From Bacillota bacterium (GTDB lineage Bacteria; Bacillota; Clostridia; Lachnospirales; Lachnospiraceae): a stretch of DNA of 7,619 nucleotides. Positions within the stretch are counted from its first letter, which is position 1; each line of letters starts with the position of its first letter. Positions 1-6,434 of this stretch are shown here, piece by piece. The position numbers and the translations under genes are program-made. The DNA is taken from positions 1 through 7,619 of the forward strand of contig JAEZHX010000019.1 in the NCBI GenBank assembly GCA_023436765.1, in the 5' to 3' direction. The notes beneath the pieces are model-generated. The model saw only the letters and a program-made list of their open reading frames with translations, was not told where the DNA came from and searched no databases.

Positions 1-469
1 TGACTTTCAGGTAAAACAAATTCTCCCAGGAAAAGGGGTAGGAGGTAATGATTGTTGGTTTGATAACCTCGCCCGATGCATAGTATACCTTATTATCCTT
101 AATATAGAACAGGTTCGGAAGTGGACGCGCGAGTTCAACAGCATAGTTTGGTACTGCCGTCGGAGCAGCAGAGGGAGAGTTCACTGTTATGGTCTCGAGT
201 GGAGGTGTGACATAGAGATTACTGTCATCAACCGGCACTGCTTTGATTGTATCCTGTGATATATCCTGAGATGCATCCTGTGAGCCGTCTGACTTGCCTT
301 TCAGAAGGAAAAAGGATAGGATACCTGCCACAAGTAAGATTCCTATCATGACTGCTATGAGAATTCTGGTTCTTATCTTACTTTTCTTCGCAGTTTCCAT
401 GTTCCTGCCACATTGGGGGCACAACGTGACACCTTCCTCCAGCTCTGTGCTGCAGTATTTACATTTCAT
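1..469 (-). CDS. Zinc-ribbon, single-pass membrane protein (partial, C-terminus beyond the left edge)
   Basis: The first 156 residues are visible. A four-cysteine zinc ribbon has Cys at 3, 6, 17 and 20 (CKYC and CPQC). A basic stretch (residues 28-35) precedes one membrane helix at about 36-56. By the positive-inside rule the ribbon is cytoplasmic and the rest lies outside. A low-complexity linker follows, with SQD three times at residues 63-73 and a Ser/Pro/Ala-rich part. At about residue 120 an aromatic unit begins (LFYIKDNKVYYASG), like the repeat units of the neighbouring gene, with a second (LFYLK) at the window edge. The cysteine spacing is identical to that of the 527-2218 protein, so the two are paralogues. 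The ATG at 469 has a purine-rich site (AAGGGGTG) upstream. It lies 57 bases after the stop of the upstream gene with no terminator between, so co-transcription is likely. The molecular role is unknown; binding or sensing outside the cell is an inference. Confidence 0.85.
   Translation of the reverse strand, partial: MKCKYCSTELEEGVTLCPQCGRNMETAKKSKIRTRILIAVMIGILLVAGILSFFLLKGKSDGSQDASQDISQDTIKAVPVDDSNLYVTPPLETITVNSPSAAPTAVPNYAVELARPLPNLFYIKDNKVYYASGEVIKPTIITSYPFSWENLFYLKV
248..283 (-). repeat. Three tandem 12-base units encoding SQD-x
   Basis: Three adjacent 12-base units, read on the minus strand as TCACAGGATGCA, TCTCAGGATATA and TCACAGGATACA, encode SQDA, SQDI and SQDT in the linker just outside the membrane helix. 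They share the core T-C-[AT]-CAGGAT. Because the period is a multiple of three, gain or loss of units would change linker length without shifting the frame. Confidence 0.8.
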
Positions 470-526
470 ACTTTCACCCCTTTTTCTATATTTCTGTATG
501 GCATATACTCCTATGCTTCAAGTAAT

Positions 527-2218
527 TTATTCTGCATAGTCCCCCATATAATAAAACCCTTCTTCATATGCGGGATCTATTTCCCCCTGGTACTCTCTGT
601 TGGTCGTAGGTCTGATGATGGCATTTACACCGGAATCAATGAGCTTATCTTCTCCACTCATATCGTACAGGTGCAGGGTACCGTTATCGGAATCCGGATC
701 ATCGACCTTAAGATATATTATCTTATCCTTCAGGAGGATAAAGTCGGTCACATGATCAGCGATTTGTTTTATGGTACCGTCCTGATAAAGCATTAGAGTG
801 TCCATTGTATAATACATGTCTATCTTTTTATTGTAATAATCCCTGGAATTCTTAAGATAGAAGAAGGTATTGGCATTAAGGACAGTGTTCGTCCATGAAA
901 ATGAATATGTATTGACATTGCTGTCTATTTTCTGCTCATCAATGTACATGTCTCCCTGATTATAATCCACATTTTTGAAATAAACGAAGTTGTCTCCGAC
1001 ATAACCCAGATATGTGTATGACACATCGGAGGCTACGTGTTTACTGTCAGAGGGGGAGGCTCCGTTCATTGCTACATAATACAGTTCGCCGGACTCTTCC
1101 ATAGCCTTAGGCAGTACCAAATAATAAAACCCCTTACCCTCAGGATCAAAGGAGGCATTACTTAAGCTGCCACCGGTCAGCTTCTTCAGTATGTCAGCAC
1201 CCTTACATATGATATGATTATCATTCGAATCCTCGTAAATAAGGAGGGGAGGGTTGATACCGCCATACATGGTCCGATATGGATAGAGGTAGGAATTATC
1301 GTAAGCAGCAATATGATACTTCAGGTTATTACAGATAAGCTTAGCTACCTCTTCAGAATTGGAATAGTAGTATAAGCTTGAGTCGTAGGTGAAATAGCAG
1401 TCTCCATTTTCATAGAGATAGGAGAGTCTTGGTATACTGACAGAGAAATCCCCCTCAAATATCTTAAGGATATCCTTACCGTCCTTCACCAGATACAGGG
1501 TACCTTCCTTCCGATAATAAATCGTATTCAGATCCTTCGATACAAATCTTAGTCCAACCTGTTCATCCAGTTTCCTGGAAGCCTGGTTCCATTTCTTCAG
1601 ATACAGGGTATTATCGGTAGTCAGATAAAGGACCAGATCCCCTCCCTCATTCGCATAGAACCTTGCCACGTTACTGCCGATTGGTTCAAATTGCTCCATA
1701 TTACCGGCATACAGTTCATGGTCTGATAAATAATACATTTTACTTGCATCAAAGTTTGTCGTAAAGATAGCTGCCTTGGAGGCAAGCTTATGATGTAATT
1801 CCTGTTCTAAGCCGAACTGATAGGAATAGAGATCAGCATTGCTCCTCTGTCCCACAGGATAGAACAACCGATTTCCGTCCCCGCTTAAGAAGATAGGAGC
1901 GAGGCGGCCCTGCTCGGGGGCAAAATCAGGTACCAGCTCTTCAGACTGGATCGGATCGGGGTCGGTGTGATAAATGGAATTATCCTTCAGATAGAAGATA
2001 TGCTCCGGAGGGGCAGCAGTCTGAGTATTTGTCATCTGTCCGGAAGGATACCATAGGAGGAGGATAGCGACTGCCAACCCGGAAGCAGCCAAAATAGCTG
2101 CTATAACCCAAATAATCCAATGACGACGATTTCTCTTTCTGGGTTTACTTATCGTTCCGCATTCGGGACATTGTACCGTGTCAGCTTCCAGTTCGGCATG
2201 ACAGCTCCTGCAAATCAT
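527..2218 (-). CDS. Zinc-ribbon membrane protein with a large extracytoplasmic beta-propeller-like repeat domain
   Basis: This 563-residue protein of unknown function has a clear layout. An N-terminal zinc ribbon carries Cys at 3, 6, 17 and 20 (CRSC, CPEC). A very basic stop-transfer stretch (KPRKRNRR, 25-32) precedes one membrane helix at about 34-57. About 500 extracytoplasmic residues follow, rich in Tyr, Asp and Asn. These hold many short strand-like units of the pattern aromatic-Tyr-Leu, 5-15 residues, then Leu-Tyr. Examples are IFYLKDNSIYH near 74, MYYLSDHELYA near 165, IYYRKEGTLYLV near 240 and IIYLKVDDP near 505. Such spacing is typical of beta-propeller proteins, including DUF5050-like ones in Clostridia; that fold is inferred, not proven. 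The ATG at 2218 has AGGAGG six bases upstream. It lies 57 bases after the GNAT gene and 57 bases before its truncated paralogue. A sensor, scaffold or wall-associated binding role is possible. No enzyme motif is visible. Confidence 0.88.
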   Translation of the reverse strand: MICRSCHAELEADTVQCPECGTISKPRKRNRRHWIIWVIAAILAASGLAVAILLLWYPSGQMTNTQTAAPPEHIFYLKDNSIYHTDPDPIQSEELVPDFAPEQGRLAPIFLSGDGNRLFYPVGQRSNADLYSYQFGLEQELHHKLASKAAIFTTNFDASKMYYLSDHELYAGNMEQFEPIGSNVARFYANEGGDLVLYLTTDNTLYLKKWNQASRKLDEQVGLRFVSKDLNTIYYRKEGTLYLVKDGKDILKIFEGDFSVSIPRLSYLYENGDCYFTYDSSLYYYSNSEEVAKLICNNLKYHIAAYDNSYLYPYRTMYGGINPPLLIYEDSNDNHIICKGADILKKLTGGSLSNASFDPEGKGFYYLVLPKAMEESGELYYVAMNGASPSDSKHVASDVSYTYLGYVGDNFVYFKNVDYNQGDMYIDEQKIDSNVNTYSFSWTNTVLNANTFFYLKNSRDYYNKKIDMYYTMDTLMLYQDGTIKQIADHVTDFILLKDKIIYLKVDDPDSDNGTLHLYDMSGEDKLIDSGVNAIIRPTTNREYQGEIDPAYEEGFYYMGDYAE

Positions 2219-2275
2219 GATCTCCCTCCTAATAAAACCTCAACTGTTGATTCTGCTATATAGTATCCTTGACAA

Positions 2276-3094
2276 TTAAATATCGAACCAGTAGACAGTG
2301 TTTTCATTTATTCTCTCAAACCCTAGTTTCTGAGCCAGCTGATAGGAGCGTGGGTTTGATTCCACGCAATCCCATTGTGGGATATAGTCATGCTCCAAAC
2401 AATCGGCGATAAACGCTGACGCCATTGCGTATGCCAAACCCTTACCCCTATGCGCTTCCTCTGTTTCAATATCGATTGCAATGATACGGTTATAACTGGC
2501 AGTCCCGATGATTACCGCTACGATTCTGCGATGATAGATGATACAATAAGCAATACTTCTATCCATAAAAGCTTCGAAGGAAGGCCAGTTTTCCAATAGC
2601 CGAATTTTAATGAAATCCCCATTTTCATATTGTCCTTCGCACAACCGATTCCAGAAGCTGAAATCTACTTTTCGAAGCTGATAATCCTTTGGGATATTCG
2701 GAGGAATCACTGGAACTTCGGAAATCCTAAAGGAGTACTCTTTTTCTGACTGGAGGGATTTTTGCTTGAATAGATCTAAAATACCCTCACGCAGGTTGTC
2801 ATGATCAATTGAAAATTCAAAACAGCCATATCCGCTATTCTTTAATTGAATTAATAAGTCCTTCTTTAGAAAATCATTTAGTCTTATAAAATCATCTTTG
2901 GTATGATAGACACCAAGAAAAGCAAAGCTGCCGGTTGCATAAGATTCCACAACCGCTATTCTTGGGTGATCAGTCTGATCCACCCATAATCTGCCCCTGC
3001 ATTCCCCGCTTACGATTCCGGAATAGCTGGGAGTTTTTCCGTTTATGATATTGCTGACATGATTGATCTTAGTATCCTGATTTACTCGTATCAT
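2276..3094 (-). CDS. GNAT acetyltransferase, ZmaR-like (GNAT_acetyltran) family
   Basis: This is a 272-residue, probably cytosolic, acetyl-CoA-dependent N-acetyltransferase. The C-terminal half is a GNAT fold. The acetyl-CoA pyrophosphate-binding motif A is RGKGLA at 216-221, fitting R/Q-x-x-G-x-A, after strand IIAIDIET (204-211). Motif B is WDCVESNPRSYQLAQKLGF at 241-259, with the usual Asn, Ser and LGF. The N-terminal half (about 1-125) carries WVD at 37-39 and matches the corresponding part of the 5664-6434 protein, so both share this two-part architecture. The family includes the zwittermicin A resistance acetyltransferase ZmaR, but most members have unknown substrates, so no antibiotic should be assumed. 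GAGAGG lies eight bases before the ATG at 3094. It follows the larger GNAT gene after 57 bases, with no obvious promoter or terminator between, so the two are probably co-transcribed. Confidence 0.88.
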   Translation of the reverse strand: MIRVNQDTKINHVSNIINGKTPSYSGIVSGECRGRLWVDQTDHPRIAVVESYATGSFAFLGVYHTKDDFIRLNDFLKKDLLIQLKNSGYGCFEFSIDHDNLREGILDLFKQKSLQSEKEYSFRISEVPVIPPNIPKDYQLRKVDFSFWNRLCEGQYENGDFIKIRLLENWPSFEAFMDRSIAYCIIYHRRIVAVIIGTASYNRIIAIDIETEEAHRGKGLAYAMASAFIADCLEHDYIPQWDCVESNPRSYQLAQKLGFERINENTVYWFDI

Positions 3095-3151
3095 TTGTAG
3101 GTCCTCTCAATGTCTCATTTATGTATTTTAGGCTATATTTATACCATGAGA

Positions 3152-4129
3152 TTATACTTCCTTTGCATAGTCTTTATCATAGGATTCCTTTTCCCACGAT
3201 ATATAAACTTCCAGCTCCCAGTGATACTGCGGGATATATGCTTTCCGCACATAACCGATTTTATGATAGAAGGGCTGATCTCCGCCTAACATTCCCGTAC
3301 ATTCAGGAAACATTGACTGTACACGATTCGCGGCTTCATGCATAATTGCTGTCGCAATACCTTTTCTTCTTTCCCACCAAACAACTCCCATAGGCTCCAG
3401 TTCACAATAGGGCATATGTTCATCGTACCAGATAATTGCCATAGCTACAGGTCTCTTATATTCATCCAGAACACATAGGTCCAGATTTTTTCTGTAATGC
3501 TTCATTTGCCGTAAATCATGAAAGGCCTGTGCCCCGTGTTCACAAGCATGTTGATCTCCGCCGTAGCTGAAGGATAGTCGATGCGTATTGGACAGATAGA
3601 AGTCAGGGATCGTATTCCCGTCCGCAAAGGTATAGCCCTCGGGAAGCTTTACATCAAAGGGCTCCTTAGTAAAGGGCAGAATATTTCTTTCCTCGCCCCA
3701 GCCCGTCTCAGAGAAGCCGGCCTGCAGAACCATTTCCTTTAATACAGTATTCCAATCAGGCACATATAGATTTAAAAACTTAGTTCTTCGGTCCTCTTTC
3801 ACAGCAGCAACCTGTGTCTTAGCATACTTTATCATTTCTCTGAGAAGTTCTCTGTCTTCGCCGCGTTCCTTCGAGTCAAATAAGAAGAAGGCTTCTCCGT
3901 TGTAATTACCTTCATTGATGACACAGGCAGCTATCTTGCCGTTTTCCCTATAGACACCAACCGTATGATACAATGCATGATAATGTCCGGTAAATGCCGG
4001 ATGCAGTCCTAATGAAAACTCATGCCTGCTCAGGCTCCAAACCGGGTATTCCCACTGATAGGAGGATAGGATCAGTTGTTCTATTTTATCAAAATCCTCA
4101 TCCTTATAATAACTAAATTCATATCGCAT
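3152..4129 (-). CDS. GNAT-fold N-acetyltransferase, probably of two-domain (tandem) build
   Basis: This protein has 325 residues, about twice the length of a single GNAT domain. The C-terminal domain holds the acetyl-CoA site: a strand (CELEPMGV) is followed by RRKGIA, fitting R-x-x-G-x-A at about 254-259, then a helix. A late FYHKIGY segment near 287-293 is typical of the last GNAT strands. The N-terminal part (about 1-155) resembles a GNAT domain in length and strand pattern (GKIAACVINE) but lacks a clear R/Q-x-x-G-x-G/A loop, so it may be the inactive half seen in many tandem GNATs. There is a possible start at 4135 (MSMRYEF). I prefer ATG 4129, because the AAGGGAA at 4137-4143 ends only one base before 4135 but seven before 4129. 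An extended -10 promoter lies upstream. The substrate is unknown. It is markedly richer in G+C than the GNAT gene at 5664-6434. Confidence 0.85.
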   Translation of the reverse strand: MRYEFSYYKDEDFDKIEQLILSSYQWEYPVWSLSRHEFSLGLHPAFTGHYHALYHTVGVYRENGKIAACVINEGNYNGEAFFLFDSKERGEDRELLREMIKYAKTQVAAVKEDRRTKFLNLYVPDWNTVLKEMVLQAGFSETGWGEERNILPFTKEPFDVKLPEGYTFADGNTIPDFYLSNTHRLSFSYGGDQHACEHGAQAFHDLRQMKHYRKNLDLCVLDEYKRPVAMAIIWYDEHMPYCELEPMGVVWWERRKGIATAIMHEAANRVQSMFPECTGMLGGDQPFYHKIGYVRKAYIPQYHWELEVYISWEKESYDKDYAKEV

Positions 4130-4176
4130 CGACATCTTCCCTTCTTTGGCTTTATCGTTTTATACTAACTTCCCCA

Positions 4177-4205
4177 ATTATAACACTGGATTACAGAAAT
4201 TCCAA
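4177..4205 (-). promoter_or_regulatory. Extended -10 sigma-A-type promoter for the 3152-4129 gene
   Basis: On the minus strand a perfect -10 box TATAAT (4177-4182) is preceded by TGT, giving the extended form TGnTATAAT. A -35-like TTGGAA (4200-4205, four of six matches to TTGACA) stands exactly 17 bases upstream. Transcription would start near 4170, leaving a leader of about 40 bases before the start codon. This is the only promoter in the window with both boxes at good spacing. It suggests that the genes from here leftwards (two GNATs, then perhaps the zinc-ribbon pair) form a unit separate from the MFS gene. Confidence 0.7.
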
Positions 4206-4244
4206 CTAGTACCAAAAGCTGATTAACGACTTCATGATCCGAGG

Positions 4245-4352
4245 CTAATCTGCTAAAGGAACAAAAAGAGAAGAACCTATGCTCTGCATAAGTCCTCCTA
4301 TATAAATGATATTGTCTATACCGTTGGCGTGTCCTGTCAGGCCGAAGTACAT
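4245..4352 (-). CDS. Cryptic 35-residue reading frame, possible small protein or gene remnant
   Basis: After the MFS stop codon the same frame stays open and runs from ATG 4352 to TAG at 4245. It encodes a 35-residue peptide that begins MYFGLTGHANG and ends FVPLAD. Codon choice and residue mix look protein-like (Gly-rich, with a semi-hydrophobic second half). The first ATG has no good ribosome site. An internal ATG at 4289 has a perfect AGGAGG four bases upstream (4294-4299) and would give only 14 residues. I do not recognise the sequence. It could be a small peptide, the eroded end of a lost gene, or chance. The open frame reaches back to the MFS stop, but the MFS protein already ends normally after helix 12, so a read-through extension is unlikely. 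Confidence 0.25.
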   Translation of the reverse strand: MYFGLTGHANGIDNIIYIGGLMQSIGSSLFVPLAD

Positions 4353-4373
4353 CTCAAGCTGGATTTTGTCATT

Positions 4374-5540
4374 TTATAATCTGCTGCCTCTTTTTGATGT
4401 AATTCTAAATGTCAATTCTGTCATACTTATCATTATAGTAATAAAAATGAAGAGATATATGGGAAGTATTGCGAAGCTGATGAAGTTACCGAGTAGTCCA
4501 AATAACGGCGGAATAATGGTTGTCCCGACATAGGCGCTTGCCATTTGAATACCGATAATCGCTCCGGAATTCTCTGCACCGAAATTATTCGGTGTGGAAT
4601 GAATAATACAGGGATAGATCGGTGCACAGCCGAATCCGATAATGACAAATCCGGCAAGTGAGACAACTGGATTCCCCGTAGGAATTAGCAAGGAAATAAT
4701 TCCGCAGGATAAGAAGCAGGTACCGAGAATAATCATCTTTCTGTCACCGAGCCTATTCATAATAAAGCCACTTAAGAATCTGCCAACGGTCAGCCCAATA
4801 TAAAACAGAGAAGCAAACCTGGCCGCCAGCTCTGTTGATATGCCCTTAACTTCAACCAGATAGGTACTCGCCCAATACATCGCAGTTGCTTCCGCAGCAC
4901 AATATGCGAAAAAGCCGATTAAGAGGTAAGGAACGCCTTTGATTTTCAGCGCACCGATTAATCCGATACTTTTTGAATTATGATCGACATTTTGCCGATT
5001 GGCTTTCCAGACAGGGAGAGTGGCGAGGAGAAGTAGTCCGATCCCAAGCTGAAGGAAAGCGACAATGCGGTATCCGTAATTCCAGGTCGAATTTGTTAAG
5101 GCATAGCTCATGACAAACGGACTGACAATCGTTCCTACGCCCCAAAAACAATGTAGCCAGCTCATATGTTTTGAGGTATAGTGAAGGGCAACATAGTTAT
5201 TCAAGGCGGCATCAATTGCACCGGCACCAAGACCGTAAGGAATTGCGAATACAATGAGCATCCAAAATTGATTCGAAAAGGAAAAACCAAATAAAGCAAT
5301 CGACGTAAGAAACACACTAATAACAGTTACAATACGAGTTCCGAGCTTTCTTGTCAACTGATCTGACAGAAGACTTGATACAATCGTTCCTCCCGATATG
5401 ACCATAGAAACGATTCCCATAAAAGATATCGGTACATTCAGGTTACTATGTATAACAGGCCATCCTGAGCCAAGAAGCGAATCGGGAAGTCCAAGGCTAA
5501 TAAAAGCCAGATAAATAAGTGCAAGTAATAGTGTGTACAT
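4374..5540 (-). CDS. MFS transporter, FucP-like branch, 12 membrane helices
   Basis: This 388-residue inner-membrane secondary transporter has two six-helix halves joined by a hydrophilic loop at about 179-192. The loop between helices 2 and 3 has SDQLTRKLGTR (59-69), and the equivalent in the second half is MNRLGDRKMI (261-270). These are variants of the MFS G-x3-D-R-x-G-R signature. The N-terminal GLPDSLLGSGWP, GAGAIDAALNNYV (105-117) and GCAPIYPCIIHSTPNNFG (304-321) are typical of the FucP-like group, which contains sugar permeases and many members of unknown substrate. A TTG at 5558 would add six residues. ATG 5540 is preferred because AAGGGAG (5549-5555) lies eight bases before it, inside that extension. 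The protein ends naturally soon after helix 12. It may move a substrate of the neighbouring acetyltransferases, but that is an inference from position. No clear promoter was seen in the 123 bases upstream. Confidence 0.9.
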   Translation of the reverse strand: MYTLLLALIYLAFISLGLPDSLLGSGWPVIHSNLNVPISFMGIVSMVISGGTIVSSLLSDQLTRKLGTRIVTVISVFLTSIALFGFSFSNQFWMLIVFAIPYGLGAGAIDAALNNYVALHYTSKHMSWLHCFWGVGTIVSPFVMSYALTNSTWNYGYRIVAFLQLGIGLLLLATLPVWKANRQNVDHNSKSIGLIGALKIKGVPYLLIGFFAYCAAEATAMYWASTYLVEVKGISTELAARFASLFYIGLTVGRFLSGFIMNRLGDRKMIILGTCFLSCGIISLLIPTGNPVVSLAGFVIIGFGCAPIYPCIIHSTPNNFGAENSGAIIGIQMASAYVGTTIIPPLFGLLGNFISFAILPIYLFIFITIMISMTELTFRITSKRGSRL

Positions 5541-5548
5541 TCCTATTG

Positions 5549-5555
5549 CTCCCTT
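5549..5555 (-). promoter_or_regulatory. Ribosome binding site that fixes the MFS start
   Basis: AAGGGAG on the minus strand sits eight bases before ATG 5540. It overlaps the extra codons that an upstream TTG start (5558) would translate, which argues for the shorter 388-residue protein. Confidence 0.75.
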
Positions 5556-5663
5556 CAAATTAAAAATGCATGTACCTAGACATTGAAGTTCTCTTTGGTT
5601 ATTGCTTTATCAAGAGATTCATTTTGTGTTATTCATATGCTTAACAGGAAACCATAATTCTAC

Positions 5664-6434
5664 TTACATAAGAATATGAATATCATATTCCTTATCTAAA
5701 TGATAGCCCAATTTTTCTGCTAAAGCTACTGAAGCCATATTTGCTGCTTCCCATGCAGGGTAAATACCTCTCTTTAAACATTCTAAGATTAAAGAAGCAG
5801 CGCATGCAGCGGCAATACCTTTTCTTCTATACTCCTCTAATGTTCCTATAGTTACACCGATAGTACTTTTAAGTGTATTATATGAGGATGCTATGCAGAT
5901 AAGCTGTCCATCTTTATAAGCGACATATCCCAGCCCCTTTTCCTTGAAATCCTTATATGATCTATAAAAGCAACAACCATCAGCAGCCCAGTCAATATTA
6001 AGAACCTCTTTATAAATATCTTCATCAATGAATTTAATTTCATATTCAGAGATAACATTCTCGACCAATTGATTTAAATAGTTCTTGTCAAAAACATCAG
6101 GCTCATGTTTGAATGAATATCTCTTGGAAAAATGTAATTTTTCCGATAAATATTCATTCAAATATGTAACCCATTGTTCTCCACATGGATTTATAATTTT
6201 ATATTGGGCATTCGTTTCCAGTATCTGTTTTATATCGTCTGGATGTTTTATCTCTCCTAAAAGGTAGCAGAAATCTGCTGCTATAATTATTGCTTCTTCT
6301 GGTTGCTCGATGTCATCTACCCATGCAGTACAGCTAGGATTACCCTCAAGAAACCATAACAGCATAATATCGTCTTGTTTGCAGGAACATAGCTTGCTTA
6401 GCTTAATGTTGTCTTCTTCGTTTATTTTAATCAT
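5664..6434 (-). CDS. GNAT acetyltransferase, ZmaR-like family, translationally coupled to the amidohydrolase
   Basis: This is a 256-residue probable cytosolic acetyl-CoA-dependent N-acetyltransferase. Motif A, RRKGIA at 203-208, fits R-x-x-G-x-A and follows strand IGVTIGTL. Motif B, WEAANMASVALAEKLGY at 228-244, carries the usual Asn and the LGY ending. The N-terminal half has WVD at 38-40 and GEIKHPDD near 60-67, aligning with WVD and GVYHTKDD of the 2276-3094 protein. The two are therefore diverged paralogues of the ZmaR-like family. The substrate is unknown. ATG 6434 overlaps the TGA of the upstream hydrolase as ATGA, and GGAGGG (6440-6445) lies five bases before it inside the hydrolase's last codons. 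Translation of the two is therefore probably coupled and their amounts linked. The gene is very AT-rich: line 6001-6060 has only 14 G+C of 60 and 6121-6180 has 16, unlike the genes to its left. Confidence 0.9.
   Translation of the reverse strand: MIKINEEDNIKLSKLCSCKQDDIMLLWFLEGNPSCTAWVDDIEQPEEAIIIAADFCYLLGEIKHPDDIKQILETNAQYKIINPCGEQWVTYLNEYLSEKLHFSKRYSFKHEPDVFDKNYLNQLVENVISEYEIKFIDEDIYKEVLNIDWAADGCCFYRSYKDFKEKGLGYVAYKDGQLICIASSYNTLKSTIGVTIGTLEEYRRKGIAAACAASLILECLKRGIYPAWEAANMASVALAEKLGYHLDKEYDIHILM

Noticed and set aside
413..796. Plus-strand 127-codon open frame
   Set aside because: It runs antisense across the ends of the two zinc-ribbon genes and has no family resemblance or good ribosome site.
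2219..2275. Promoter-like TTGTCA and GATACT before the large zinc-ribbon gene
   Set aside because: The two boxes are only a few bases apart, and no -10 box stands at 16-18 bases from TTGTCA.
3115..3151. Inverted repeat TCTCAT/ATGAGA between the two left GNAT genes
   Set aside because: The stem is six pairs with a loop of about 27 bases and no T tract, and chance is likely.
4219..4253. Possible terminator hairpin (GCAGATTA against TAATCAGC on the minus strand)
   Set aside because: The stem is short with a mismatch, the loop is about 18 bases, and only four T follow, so it is too weak to call.
4306..4533. Plus-strand 75-codon open frame
   Set aside because: It lies mostly antisense to the 3' end of the MFS gene, and its hydrophobic residues come from the complement of that gene's membrane-helix codons.
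5590..5617. Inverted repeat TCTCTT/AAGAGA upstream of the MFS gene, considered as an operator or terminator
   Set aside because: It is only six AT-rich pairs around a 16-base loop, with no T tract and no known operator pattern.
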